Assembly: GCA_903632075.3 (NCBI GenBank)
Contig: CAHIKZ030005210.1
Span: 1,265,001 to 1,329,000, forward strand
Reading direction: 5' to 3'
Origin: Acanthosepion pharaonis
Taxonomy: Eukaryota; Mollusca; Cephalopoda; Sepiida; Sepiidae
DNA length: 64,000 nucleotides
Shown: one piece after another, positions 10,335-21,439 of the stretch
Position numbering within the stretch: the stretch's first letter is position 1
How the letters are laid out: each line of letters begins with the position of its first letter
The notes under the pieces: model-generated
The model's database searches: none
Told to the model about the DNA's origin: nothing
The model's input: the letters and a program-made list of their open reading frames with translations, nothing else
Made by a program: the position numbers and the translations under genes

Positions 10335-11640
10335 CTAACCTTAATGGTACAGGTAAATTCTTTTAGCCTGCCTCTCATAGCCAAGATTCTTTCTGTTGTG
10401 ACATGAACTGCAGAATGTCATGCTCAGAAACTGGGTCACATTATACATGAGCTATATGAAAAATGTCAGGTTTTTCACAAAAAAAAAAAAACAAAAAAAC
10501 CTCTGAGGTTGCACTGTCGATGAAATAGGCTTATTCACAAGTATATACATTAAGTGTCACAGTCCATTATGGTTTGGTGAACAAAATTATTTGAAGGACA
10601 AGTTTACAGAAATCTAAATTTAAATTGGTCATTATTAAAGGCCATAATTAAATAAAATTAAAAATAAAATAAAATTAAGCCTTTTGGTTTTGGGGTTAAA
10701 AAGTATAAGTGAATCTGGCTCAGAAGGGCTAGGGATTGGGCAGATAGTACACTTAGTATTTACTCATTCCTTGCACAGTGACAGGATATGGCACAAGGCC
10801 AGTTTAAAGTGGGGAGCTCAAGTATATGCACATGTGCCAAATCTTCAAATTGCCTGGTCTCTGCAACCAATGTTGTACTGGAGTTGATATTCTTCCTCTT
10901 TGGTGCAATGAGGGAGGTTCTGTTACAGGTTTGGAGATAAAATGTAGTTTGTCTACCTGAAGCCAGATACTACACTTTGATCCTAGATAGAAAAAAATGA
11001 TGATATAAACTAAATACAGATCCCAATTAAAGTTGTCCTGACACACTTGCCATTTATTTTTATTTTTAACATTTCTAATTTAACTTTGAAATAATAATAT
11101 TTTTCTTTTTTTTAGTTTAATTCCTTGAAATTGTGAATTTATTTTCCTTTTGTACCGAAAATCTCCTAAAATTGACCGTATGTCATCTATAAATTTAAAT
11201 TGTCTTGTGTTCTTAGTATGAAATGGCTTATTTTGATTTGCACCATTTACATTATTTGACATTGGCAGACGTCGGATGGCACCTGTAACAAGAATGTTGG
11301 GGACTAATTTCTTGAACTTTGCCCTTGTTTGGTGAGTGTTGGGGGATGACGATAACTGGAATTTGCTTTCTGCACACTTGGCCTTTTACAGAGTGTTGTC
11401 GTGTCGGTCAAATGCCAAGGACAAAAACTGCAGAAGGAAAAGATAAAGCCGGAAGTTTTTTAATCTTTTAAATAATGACAGGGGGGTATAAAGTTCAGCC
11501 ATGGAGGCTTAAGTTGCCAGATTTATTGTCAATCATAATTGTTGGTTTCCTGCAAGAGAAATTCAAAGACACATGTTCCTGTAATTGCTTCCAAATAATG
11601 ATAATCTATAAATGTGAGGTGTACTCTTCTCTATCTTGCT
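10335..11640. other. Mostly unassigned, 1.3 kb
   Basis: A word near 10970-10990 (GATACTACACTTTGATCCTA) resembles one near 9435-9452, so a diverged repeat may be present. Otherwise nothing is recognised. Open frames near 10684-11046 on both strands have no domain. Confidence 0.4.
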
Positions 11641-11651
11641 TTGTTTCTCTT

Positions 11652-11666
11652 CTATCTATCTATCTA

Positions 11667-11700
<34 letters not shown>

Positions 11701-11701
11701 C

Positions 11702-11745
<44 letters not shown>
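11652..11745. repeat. Compound (TATC)n(CT)n(TA)n(CA)n microsatellite
   Basis: Runs of TATC/CT, then about 13 TA units, then about nine CA units, immediately beside the ribozyme-like motif at 11781-11812. Confidence 0.95.
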
Positions 11746-11850
11746 GGGAAATCAATGATAAAGTAGAAAAAAAATTGTGCAACATGTTTCATCCTTTAGG
11801 TCTTCATCAGATTAAAGTAATGTTTGCTTTGATGTAACTACACATGTGCA
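11746..11850 (-). repeat. Repeat end with hammerhead-like core
   Basis: On the minus strand the core CTGATGA (11804-11810) is followed after a 13-nt segment with a possible CC/GG stem by GAAAC (11786-11790) and the minimal 'catg' helix III, then UU. Helix I pairing is not evident. The element ends against the compound microsatellite. Likely a decayed terminus of a Penelope-like element or retrozyme, by motif only. Confidence 0.4.
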
Positions 11851-11879
11851 TGGAGATTAGTGGAACGCTGAAATTTAAA

Positions 11880-12294
11880 CTCTTAAATTAATTTTTTTTT
11901 TTGTTTTTAAATATGTGGGTGTATAATCTAGCAGATTTCATTTAGATTCTTATTCTTTTTGTTTATGTTTCCATCAATTGTGTTAATAGAAGATCTGCCA
12001 AGAAATGTAAGAACCTGGACACAAATTTACTGTGGATGATTTAATGATTAAAGCACTTTCTATACACTTTCCTCTTAGTAAATTGCTTTCTCTTTTAATT
12101 AAATAATCATTTTTTAAATCAAAATTATGGTCAGGGTCATTATGGTGACCAACTAATGCATTTCATGTGTTGCTTTGTAAAAGATCCTTTTTGTGTTCAT
12201 GTAATCTTTTATTTAAATTGCTTGACATTACTGAATATATGTTTTTGTGGCAATTATTACAGGGATAGAATAAAATCAACCTTCAAGTTTTAAA
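11880..12294. other. Unassigned AT-rich sequence
   Basis: No recognisable motif. It runs into the largest (TA)n array of the window. Confidence 0.5.
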
Positions 12295-12295
12295 T

Positions 12296-12522
<227 letters not shown>

Positions 12523-12714
12523 GCACATAAAAGCATAATGCCTTTTAAAAATGGCAGGATGCTTTAAGTATGGATTAGCATCCAATGCTGAAATTTTATT
12601 TTCTTGTGACTTTTGGTTATTTTTTTTTATTTTATTTTATTTTTTTTCTCAAAAAATGAATTGCTGGCAATTTTTTCTAATGTTTTTTTTTCTATTTTCT
12701 TCTTTTGACCCCAG

Positions 12715-12905
12715 TTTGGGGTGGCGGGTCATTATTTACCCATAACTGGCACCCTAACTGGTATTACCACCCCAGGTTAGCGTGAACCTGGTAACAAGAG
12801 CAATTAAGAGGTGGTTCCATGCTCCTCAAAACCTCCTGATCAGAACCCTTGCTGCTGGATGCACTTTATCATCATACCCAGGAGAGTAGTAACTGTCCTC
12901 TCTAT
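12715..12905 (-). repeat. Family C repeat, 5' part, inverted
   Basis: The plus-strand words AATTAAGAGGTGGTTCCATG, CCTCAAAACCTCCTGATCAG and GCTGGATGCACTTTATCATC are the reverse complement of the family C 5' part at 9940-10090 and 15475-15620. Only about 190 bp are present. Confidence 0.75.
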
Positions 12906-12984
12906 TAAAAAGTTACATATAAAGTACATGCACCCTGTGTTTATATATTTGTACGCGTTTATCCATACTATCAAAAAATTACAG

Positions 12985-13190
12985 TAAGATTTGGCTACGA
13001 TATATACTCACATATTTTAAAGCTAATTTGACTACAGTAAATGAATATGTTGTTTGATCAACAGCATAGCCAGGGCCAGCAGTAGATACACTAATTTTAT
13101 ATCTATGTATAATGTGACCCCTCTTAAAATCAGCTTCAAAATTAAGTCTTCAAAAGTTGCATGATACTCAACTATATAGAGTAACTTTGC
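12985..13190. other. Unassigned; possible end of a larger element
   Basis: Words near 13160-13182 (CATGATACTCAACTATATAG) resemble the inverse of words near 9705-9728 (TACTTGAGTATAGTGCAAG). Both are about 23 bp and imperfect, separated by 3.5 kb. This could be a terminal inverted repeat of a DNA element filled with later insertions, or chance. Confidence 0.2.
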
Positions 13191-13309
13191 AAATGTATTG
13201 GTTATTTTCTACCTGATTAATCTAGGATTTTTATTTAACTCTCTTGATTTTTTTTTTTTTTTTCATCAAAAGTAAAAATAATCAAAGAAAGATATTTCTT
13301 TTATGCTCC

Positions 13310-14755
13310 GTGTCCCTTCAGGATGTAGATAATCATGGCTCTCCACAACTTCCTGTCTTTTGAAGTTCATCTTCGCTATTCCAATGCATCTCAGGAATTT
13401 GTCATATTTTCCGTTGTCTGTATGAAAATACAGATAGTAAAATTTATGTATTTGCTTGATTTTGACATCTCCACTTCATAACATGCATTAGCAATTCTGC
13501 CTAGAAACTATCTGTGTTGCCTGTGTATGATCAGTATAGTATCTGTGCACTCCTCATATTTTTTGTTTTTTTTAATCTGGCCCTATAACCTTCAATCTTT
13601 CCTGTGAGTATCAAATTTTGCAAGCCCTCTTTCCACATTATGCACCCCAGAAATTTCAACTCTCTCCTCCTGGTGTTAAGTATAAGTGTCCTTTTTGTTG
13701 CCATTGTCTCTAGAACTTTTTCATTGCTCACATGTTCAGCCCATGATATTCTCAAGAGCTTTTGTAGAACCACATTTCTTTTGTTTCAAGTCTCTTCATT
13801 GGTGAGTAGATCATCCAGCATTCACTACCATATATGAAGACTGATGGCACCTTGAGGTGGTGTAATGTTTAGCAAGTTTGTCTCACTAGAACAATTACGA
13901 CTGAGTAGTGAGTTTGATCCTCACTGGGTGCCACATCTAAACTATGCTTGGAAAATCACTATGAAGACTGATACTGTATAACAGTTCAGTGCTCTTTTCT
14001 TTGGTTTTAATAAAAAAAAATTTCCAGTTTCTTAATACTCTGCTCAGCTTTTGGAAGGCATATTTTACCATCCAAATGTGCCTCTGGAATTCACTTTCCA
14101 TCTTCCCTTAAAATGCTTCCCAAGTATTTAAATTATTGTACTTGCTCAATTTTATTATCTCCCGCCTATCATTTGCATGTTGACCTGCTCCTTTTTTAGG
14201 CAACCATGCATTCTGTCTTGTAATTGATGTTTAGTCCTTATTGTTTTCTTTTCATATCTTCTGAGTTCTGTAGTTTCCTTTCAGTGTCTACTATCAACAT
14301 TGTGTCATCTGCTTATCTAATGTTATTAAGCTTATGGTCACCAATAATGGATGCTGGTAGGACTTCTAATTCCTGGTGAGAAGACTCATCCTTGTCTTAT
14401 GCCCCTTTCTATTTTTGTATATTTACTGAATTCATTTTCTATCCATATGCAGGTGGTTTGCTGCCAGTATAAGTTCTAAATTATTTTAATATCCTTCTCA
14501 AATAAATAAAATTCAAACAGTTCCTTGTGACGTATTTTATTAAACACTTTTGCACTATGCTAAATCTAATAAAATAATCAAATAATCTTACTAATAGCTA
14601 TAGACTAGATACCTCCAAAAATTTGCTAAAAAAGAGCATACCATGATGAAAAAAAGGCCCCAAACTTGACAAAAAAATGTTTTATCATCAAAATGTTTGT
14701 TATTTTTAAGAGGAAAGACCAAAGTATTTTTTTATTATTTTATTAAATTTTTTTA
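13310..14755 (-). mobile_element. LINE family L3 fragment (RT to 3' end), inverted partner
   Basis: Reading the minus strand from 14590 gives the RT palm, then the thumb and C-terminal blocks (LRISWAEHVSNEKVLE; NTRRRELKFLGCIMWKEG) and an LTGKIEG-type block near 13600. The 3' end with 'catcctgaagggacacgga'-type words is at about 13310-13330. A related copy lies on the plus strand at 16458-17525 and 3' ends of the family recur across the window. A SINE is inserted at 13846-13959. Multiple stops; dead. Sequence character suits an RTE-like endonuclease-RT element, but clade is inferred. Confidence 0.8.
13846..13959 (+). mobile_element. SINE family S3, 114 bp, with 13-bp target-site duplication
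   Basis: The insert begins GGCACC and has an A-box-like GGTGTAATGTTTAGC and a T-arm GTGAG TTTGATC CTCAC followed by GGGTGCC, which can pair with the 5' GGCACC as an acceptor stem. It is thus clearly tRNA-derived. It is flanked by exact copies of TATGAAGACTGAT (13833-13845 and 13960-13972), the host LINE sequence. The insertion is younger than the L3 copy it interrupts. Confidence 0.88.
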
Positions 14756-14859
14756 ATCTGTTCTAGCAAGTTCAAAATGTTAGTTATAAATCTTGTTTTT
14801 CTTGTGTTAGTGGGTGGGCCAAATATTAGTATAAGGATTTGTTTAGCATTTTTCTGTTT

Positions 14860-14932
14860 CATAATAGTTTGCTGAGCTTTTGGAAGGTATGTTTTGCTAT
14901 CCCAAGGCACCTTCAGATTTCAGTTTTGCACT
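14860..14932 (-). mobile_element. Short second piece of LINE L3
   Basis: AGCTTTTGGAAGGTATGTTTTGC and following words repeat the sequence at 14048-14110 in the same orientation, although the main L3 homology has ended. It is a separate short fragment or a local duplication. Confidence 0.6.
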
Positions 14933-15469
14933 TTTTGTCCCCTGTTAATCTGCTGCCCAGGCATACAAGATTCAGATACAGATGACACTAAAGTAAAACT
15001 CTCTCTTTGTCTGTAAATTTGCGAAAGGTTATTTATATTCCAATAGTTATTCAATAAATCAGTAAATGTTCGTTTGACTGATTTTAATTGATTGATTCCA
15101 GAGTTGTTCATCAAAATGCTGTTCAGGGTCAGATGTTTGATAAATCCATTGAATTTATCATCAGATCTTGGATTTATACCTCAGAATAAATGCTAATAAG
15201 TTTCAAATTTGAAATTCTTACAATTATAGTTGGATCAAAAACTTAGCATTTAAATTTAGAATATGAATTCTGGAGTCAGTCAATTAAGCTAAGTCAATTG
15301 AACTTTTATTGATTTATTGAATATTATTGCTCTAGTTACATATTGAGTACTTTTTGGTAGTGTTTCTGCTGGCCTAAAAATATGCTAAATTCTCATAATT
15401 TCACATATTAATATATATATTTGTATAATAATCATCATTATTATTATTCCTCCTCCAATAGTTATCTAT

Positions 15470-15905
15470 AGTCCTGGGTATAAACTACATCCAGCAACAA
15501 GGCCTCCGATTGGGAGATTGGAGGTTTTGAGAAGCATGGAACCACCTCTTAATTGCTGTTGTTCCCAGGTCGACCCTGACCCAGGGTGGTAGCACCTGTT
15601 AGGGTCTCAGCTATGGACAAATAGAGAACTCTCAAAAAAACAAAATACTTTGAAAGTATAAAAATATATTTTTTATAGTAAAAATACCAGTAGTATATTT
15701 TACAGTAGAATTACCAACAATACATTTTATAGCAAAATAACCGATGCATTTTCTGTACTTGAGGGCATACAATTCCGTTCAAAATATATATATATATATA
15801 TATAATTGAAACCATAAAATTTTCTTCAAAATATTTAGATTTTGGCGATTAAATAATTCTAGAGGTTGATATGCCACTAAACAAAATCAACCAAACAACC
15901 AACAT
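15470..15905 (+). repeat. Family C repeat, near-complete copy
   Basis: Begins with CCTGGGTATAAACTACATCC, then GGAACCACCTCTTAATTGCT, CCAGGGTGGTAGCACCTG, and a 3' part with repeated 'accag..atattttat' units and GATTTTGGCGATTAAATAAT, ending near TTGATATGCCACTAAAC. A short (TA)n is inserted at about 15785-15804. It sits in the spacer between the two inverted L3 LINEs. Confidence 0.75.
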
Positions 15906-16134
15906 GAAAGAACTTTTTCAGGACATTAATCGATATAATATCCGACAATTTCTTAAAGAAATCAAACTGTATTCCAAAATATAACTTCAGCAACAAAGCT
16001 AGAACATAAAACATATATATCACTGCCTGTAGTAATCATATCCACATAAACATACATATGCACAAAAGCTGAGTATCATCTACCATGTATTCAATTGTGA
16101 AAGTAGAATAACATATATCATATTTTATTACTTC

Positions 16135-16210
16135 TCAGCTCTCAAAAAAATTAAATGACCCATGAATTGTTGATATGCTGTTAAACAGACAAATCAATCA
16201 TAATAGTTAT
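16135..16210 (+). repeat. Family C repeat, 3' end only
   Basis: AAATGACCCATGAATTGTTG and TATGCTGTTAAACAGAC match the extreme 3' end of family C at about 10290-10320 and 15850-15900. Confidence 0.6.
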
Positions 16211-16457
16211 CTACCATATTCTTTGGTTTTCTTTTACTGCAGCCTCTTTCATTTCTGGATTGAAAGGAAAGAGTTGCCTCCCTGCAAAACCTCACTGCAG
16301 TAAAAAGTTGTTAAACAGAAGAGATATAAGATGAAGCATTGTGAATCATTATTAATATTTGATCAGTATTTCATTAATTAATTTTTATTAGACATAATCT
16401 ATAATTTCATGGCCATTTGTAGTAAATATTATCTTTTGAACTTCTAAAAAAAAAAAT

Positions 16458-17525
16458 TTAAAAAAAAATTTAATGAAATAATCAAGATACTTTGGTCCTT
16501 CCTCTTAATAATAACAAATATTTTGATGATAAAACATTTTTTTGTCAAGTTTGGGGCCTTTTTTCATCATGGTATGCTCTTTTTGTAGCAAATTTTTGGA
16601 GGTATCTAGTCTATAGCTATTAGTAAGATTATTTGATTAGATTTAGCATAGTGCAAAAGTGTTTAATAAAGTACGTCACAAGGAACTGTTTGAATTTGAT
16701 TTATTTGGGAAGGATATTAGAATAATCCAGAATTTATACTGGGAACAAACCACCTGCATACGTATAGAAAATGAATTCAGTAAATATATAAAAAATAGAA
16801 AGAGGCATAAGACAAGGATGAGTCTTCTCATCAGACTTATTCAAACTATGCAGTGAGACAATTCTGAGAATTAAATGTCGTACTAGGATTCATTATTGGT
16901 GACCAGAAGCTTAAGGGCATTAGATATGCTGATGACACAATGTCGATAGTAGACACTGAAAGGAAACTACGGATCTCCTACAGAAAATATTAGAAGAAAG
17001 TAAAATGAAAGGACTAAACATCAATTGTAAGAAGACGGAATACATGGTTGTCTGAAAAAGGAGCAGTTCAACATGAAAATTATAGACTGGAGATAATAAA
17101 ATCAAGCAAGTACAATAATTTAAATACTTGGGAAGCATTTTAAGGGAAGATGGAAAGTGAATTCCAAATTACTAATAATACTGAATTCCAAAGGTACATT
17201 GGGATACCTTCCAAAAGTTGAGCAGAGTATTAACAAACAGGAAACTTTTTTTTTTTTTCTTTTTTTAGAAAAAAAAAGAGTCATGAAGAGTAATGTAGTG
17301 TCAGTATTTTTATATGGCACAAAATGCTAAACCATTGCCTCACAGAGGAAGACTTGAGGCAACAGAAATGTGTTTCTTCGGGAGGATGCTGAGGATACCA
17401 TTTACTGAACATGAAAATGAAAAGGACACTTATACTTGGAATCAAAAAGAAAGAGATGAAATTTCTAGGGTATAATAATGAGGAAAGAAAGCTTAGAAAA
17501 TTTGATACTCACAAGACATAAAAGT
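16458..17525 (+). mobile_element. LINE family L3 fragment, plus-strand partner
   Basis: Encodes FNKVRHKELFE (from about 16661), IRIIQNLYWEQTTCIRIE, an RHKTRMS remnant and the catalytic YADDT at 16925-16939. After that come KGLNINCKKTE-like words, then a FFGRMLRI-type C-terminal block near 17370-17400 and FLGYNNEERK (GHIMRKEG equivalent) near 17462-17490. The 5' boundary matches that of the inverted copy (14755). Several frameshifts; inactive reverse transcriptase. Confidence 0.85.
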
Positions 17526-17689
17526 CGTTAGAAGCTGTTGTAATACAAGGGTAACAGCCAAAATTAAATAGAGTATCTTTCTCTATAGGTGGTCATATAT
17601 TGAAGTATGTGTAAAAGAAAATGTGTATATGTTATATACCGTACCTATGAACACTAATGGTATGTCACAATCCTCATAAATACTTTGGA

Positions 17690-18110
17690 CACTATTGTAA
17701 GTGGGAGTAATATACTGCCTAAGCTGGCAGCATGAGCTGTTAGCATGGGAAGCTCTTGCCGTGTCGAACTCTCTGTCATCGGTAGACAGGAACCTGGACA
17801 AGATTATGCTGAATGAAAGTCTCGCCCGGGAAAATAGACAGATACCCAATCCTGCATATATGGTGTCTACGGGCAATTTTTTGCCCAAGCCCATGTGCCG
17901 CATCCTACCTTGTGGGGAGGCAGGTAAATATCATAATATGCTATCTAAGTAGTCCACCACTAGCAGTGGTTTACCTACTTCACGCTGCTGGCAAGTATTT
18001 TATTTTGTTGATGTTATAAAGATTACCATTTCATTTCTAACCTCCATTTTGGTTATTTCTCAATCAGTAACACTTTCTAGGTTACAACAGTATATAAATT
18101 CAATTTGACT
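17690..18110 (+). repeat. Interspersed repeat family E, copy 1
   Basis: A relatively G+C-rich block that shares with 20405-20830 the order: GAACTCTCTGTC-like, GTCTCGCCCGGGAAAATAG-like, ACGCTGCTGGCAAG, a GTTGATGTT region, and TAGGTTACAACAGTATATA. No coding or clear tRNA boxes. Class unknown; SINE-sized (about 420 bp). Confidence 0.65.
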
Positions 18111-18653
18111 CTTATAGATGACGTTACCTTCAAGTGACTGGAAATTGGTTCTAGCAGGCTAAGAAATGTTGCAATTCTAATAACACGCATTTTTTGATAA
18201 TGACTATACTGACAGTTAAAATACAATAAATGTACTTTGGAAAGTTAATTCTGACATAAAAACAACTTAGAAGTTATAAAAACTAAGTAAAAAGTTGGAT
18301 AGAGAGACCTTGTTGGTATTGTTTAATAAAACTTGTCTGAATATAATTATATATATATAATATTATTATTATCATCATGGTAAAGTCCTCAAGCCTTTGT
18401 TTTTTTCTTGAAAAAAGAGGAGGTATTTTACTTTTGAAACTAAATTGTTTACTTGCCAGTAATTTGCAATTGGCTGAGGAGACACATTGATTTGCGTTGA
18501 AACATGATAGCAATTGTGTAACGATTTTTAACATGTTTTTGTTTTAATATCCTAAAATAAATAATATTTAGCTCTACTCTGTATTGAGCCCTCTTTTAAA
18601 TTAAATGTTACAAACGTTGGAATTGTACTCTTATTCAATTTCATCTTACCTAG

Positions 18654-18655
<2 letters not shown>
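18110..18655. other. Unassigned AT-rich sequence
   Basis: Nothing recognised apart from a short (TA)n near 18347-18360. Confidence 0.5.

Positions 18656-18656
<1 letters not shown>

Positions 18657-18705
<49 letters not shown>
18657..18705. repeat. (TA)n array, S2 SINE tail
   Basis: About 24 TA units at the 3' end (minus orientation) of the adjacent S2 SINE. Confidence 0.9.
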
Positions 18706-18706
<1 letters not shown>

Positions 18707-19120
18707 CATGTTTCTGAGTACACCCTTGTGATAAAGGGGCTAACTAATGCCTAATGCAGATGCCTGTTCCAGTGCAATTGTGTTTCTGAAACCCACTGAG
18801 TAGATGTTAATTACAGTTTCTGGGAGAGAGAGCACATAATCTGGTGTGATCACCAGTTTGGACAAAGCCAGTGCACTCAAACTCTCGGTTATGATCAATT
18901 GTGACTTTGTGCTAGCACAATCATTTACCGTTTCCAAACAGTGTTGTCTACCAAACTTGACTCACAAATTTTGGGTTGGCCCATAGTATGGTTTTTGAGA
19001 TATCATCTCCTCAGGCCTAGAACATAAAGGACTCGCCTCCATGACAAATTGATAAAGGTGATATTCATACTCAGACCTTATAGTTAGAAAGTGAATATTC
19101 TAACCAATCTGGTATGCATC
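18706..19120 (-). mobile_element. SINE family S2, copy 2
   Basis: On the minus strand the head has an A-box-like GATTGGTTAGAATATTC (about 19095-19112) and a B-box-like GGTCTGAGTATGAATATC (about 19060-19077). The body has AATTGTCATGGAGGCGAG-type words and GTGCTAGCACAAAGTCACAA (near 18902-18920), and it ends at the (TA)n tail. This copy retains the head, supporting a tRNA origin for S2. Confidence 0.78.
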
Positions 19121-19261
19121 CACTCTTTGTGTGTGTGTAAGTAAATTATTTTCAGATAGTGTATCTGTAAAGGAACAAAATGAATAAATAACATTTGCCT
19201 TGATAAAGTTCTTCAAGGACAAAAGATGTCGGTTAAGAAGAGTTTTCCTCTTGTCTTTTTA

Positions 19262-19264
<3 letters not shown>

Positions 19265-19325
<61 letters not shown>
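19265..19325. repeat. (TA)n(CA)n array
   Basis: About 27 TA units and three CA units. I do not see an S2 body attached on either side. Confidence 0.95.
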
Positions 19326-19326
<1 letters not shown>

Positions 19327-19329
19327 TAG

Positions 19330-19820
19330 TGGGGTGGTAAGTCTCCTCCTCCTATACAACATACTACAGAAGTATGTCATTTTAAGACACCCTGAGGAGT
19401 CACTAAGTACTGTCCCTGTTCATCTGGTCGTATCTTTTGTGGAGTGTTTTAATAAAAACATCTGTTTAAAAACAGTCTAGCCATTCCTCGGGTACAGTGC
19501 CCAGTTTTTCAGAGAAAATTATTTTTCTTCTCTTTCAGACATTTAGCGTCTGGAGGAATATCCGCACACAGAAAATTAAAAAAGCGAGAAAAAAATATTC
19601 TAAAACTGTAGAAAGCCTATTTCCAAAATAGTGTAACTATATAATTATACATAACCTCTTTAAATTCGGTATACTTTGGCAATAATTCTTCTTGCAAACA
19701 TGTTTTATTTTAAAAAAAAAAGGTATTTTATGTCTATTACATTTATTGGTCATTTTTTTCTAATGTATAACATTTCACAAATGTGGCCTTTGGCAGAAAA
19801 AAAAATAGCTAAACTTTGTA
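19330..19820. other. Unassigned sequence
   Basis: No element recognised up to the ribozyme-like motif at 19825. Confidence 0.45.
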
Positions 19821-19824
19821 TTAG

Positions 19825-19860
19825 GTCCAAGCTTCTGGCTCACATGAGTCATCTTCAGGT
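19825..19860 (-). ncRNA. Hammerhead-like motif, degenerate
   Basis: On the minus strand CTGAAGA (19852-19858) is followed by a helix II hairpin TGACTC / ATGT loop / GAGCCA (six pairs with one A-C mismatch) and GAAGC (19831-19835) in place of GAAAC. Helix I and III are not evident. Likely a decayed ribozyme in a Penelope-like repeat end. Confidence 0.4.
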
Positions 19861-19889
19861 GTTTGTAAAAGTAAAGAGAAGGAAATAAA

Positions 19890-20400
19890 ATGAAATGTAC
19901 TTTAAGCAGTGCATTGTTTTAAGTGTTATTTTTTGTTGAGTAACTTAAATCCAGTACACTAGAATGCAGTAAGTCATATTAGCAACCTGTAATAATTTTT
20001 TTTGATATGCATTCAAGAGTACATGATATGAGATTCTAGATATTTTTTATTAATTGATTAGTTACTTTTGTTGAATGTAATTTGGCTTCAAAAATCTTTT
20101 TCTTTTTTTTTTCTTTTTTTTTTTTTGCAATTGGATTTATGTTAGTATTATTATAGAGAAACAGTCTAATATCATTATAGTCCTTGTGGTGCTTATGTTG
20201 TCTAATTGCAATTTGTTCAGATAAGTCAATTGTGTCAGGAACTATTTTATAGAATAATAGTAAAAAAAAAAAAAATTTGGAAAATATATAGACAAAGATT
20301 AGTTGTATCAGTTACTATTCATAAAAGCATAACTTCTTTTAAATATGTTGTAGCATACCTATAGATGATAATGGGTATGTCCCCATTTATATAAATACAA
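19890..20400. other. Unassigned AT-rich sequence
   Basis: No repeat partner or motif identified. Confidence 0.45.
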
Positions 20401-20404
20401 TAGT

Positions 20405-20830
20405 AAATACTGTATGTTGATCTGCAGTTAGATTCATCTCCAGCTGTGTTGGTCAAACTCTCTGCCTCTGGGCTGAGAGGATCGCCAGATGAGGCTATGT
20501 CGAAGGGCAGAGTCTCAGCTCGGGAAACAGCTACCCAACCCCGTTTTATACTGGGTCTATGTGGAATTTTGGGCCGAGCTGGGATACCCCACATTAAATT
20601 CGGCCTTGTGCCACATCTGACTGTGTGGGGCAGTTGGTAGATATCCTGTAGTTGGAGATTCATTGTGGAATTCACTTTACTCACTTCTAGCAATTTGTCT
20701 GCTACTTCTACACGCTGCTGGCAAATCTTGTATGTGTTGTTCTTGTCCTAAGTATTATTGTCTATTAACAACCTTAGTATGATTATTCTATTCAGTAACC
20801 TTCCTTAGGTTACAACAAAATATGAACGTT
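20405..20830 (+). repeat. Interspersed repeat family E, copy 2
   Basis: Partner of 17690-18110. Shared 3' words are ACGCTGCTGGCAAATCTTGT and CCTTAGGTTACAACAAAATA. The middle part (CTCGGGAAACAGCTACCCAA) is diverged but alignable. No domain. Confidence 0.65.
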
Positions 20831-20984
20831 TCTTAGTTATGCTTTCCAAGGGTTGTGATTATTATTAATCATTAATGCTTACGGTTTCATTTTTGGAGCT
20901 GACCATTAATGGGTCATAATACTGGATTTTTATCTTAATTTTTTATAATTAATTCTCATTTTATAGTGAATATCAATGGGTTAG

Positions 20985-21110
20985 TATAAATCCATCTCTC
21001 CTCTCTCTATGGATTAAATAGCAAGGAAAACTCTGTTCTCTAGCCTTAGTTGGCAACTAGTCTAGGAGAAATACAACTCTGAATTCAAAACCAGTTGGGT
21101 GTGGACCTAG
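20985..21110 (+). mobile_element. SINE-A core with tail type 2, fragment
   Basis: The order 'tctctatggattaaatagcaagg', TATAGCC-like CTAGCCTTAGTTGGCAACTA, then TCTAGGAGAAATACAACTCT and GAATTCAAAACC matches, inverted, the tail-2 SINEs at 25195-25487 and 43655-43940. The head is missing. Confidence 0.65.
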
Positions 21111-21269
21111 TAACTCTGCTCCATAAAAACTTATTTACTATAGAAACCATAGCAGCAGCACCTAGTGTGGTGAGTCTGTAACCCTATTGTCCCCTGGGGA
21201 GTTAGCATTAAAGAAAATGAGGAGATGGTTGTATACACATACACTCTCACTAAAATTTTGTTTTGTATA

Positions 21270-21380
21270 CCCAAAGTTATATTTTCCAATTTCTTTTTGA
21301 ATTTGTAGGTCTGATGATTTGGATTGTGATTACAATTCCAATGTAATAAATTATAACCATGGAATATTAGTGTTTGAGCC

Positions 21381-21384
<4 letters not shown>
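21270..21384 (+). repeat. Family G repeat ending in (TA)n
   Basis: TTTGAATTTGTAGGTCTGAT through ACCATGGAATATTAGTGTTT and 'gagccttttt' then (TA)n. The same order is at 49400-49467 (+), and both orientations occur at 37930-38090. It looks like a non-autonomous element ending at (TA)n. Confidence 0.65.

Positions 21385-21434
<50 letters not shown>
21385..21434. repeat. (TA)n array
   Basis: About 25 TA units between a family G copy and an inverted family D fragment. Confidence 0.95.
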
Positions 21435-21435
<1 letters not shown>

Positions 21436-21439
21436 CACT

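Noticed and set aside
13846..13959. Functional tRNA gene
   Set aside because: Target-site duplication, extra 3' sequence, an unclear anticodon stem and repeat partner at 8464 show it is a SINE.
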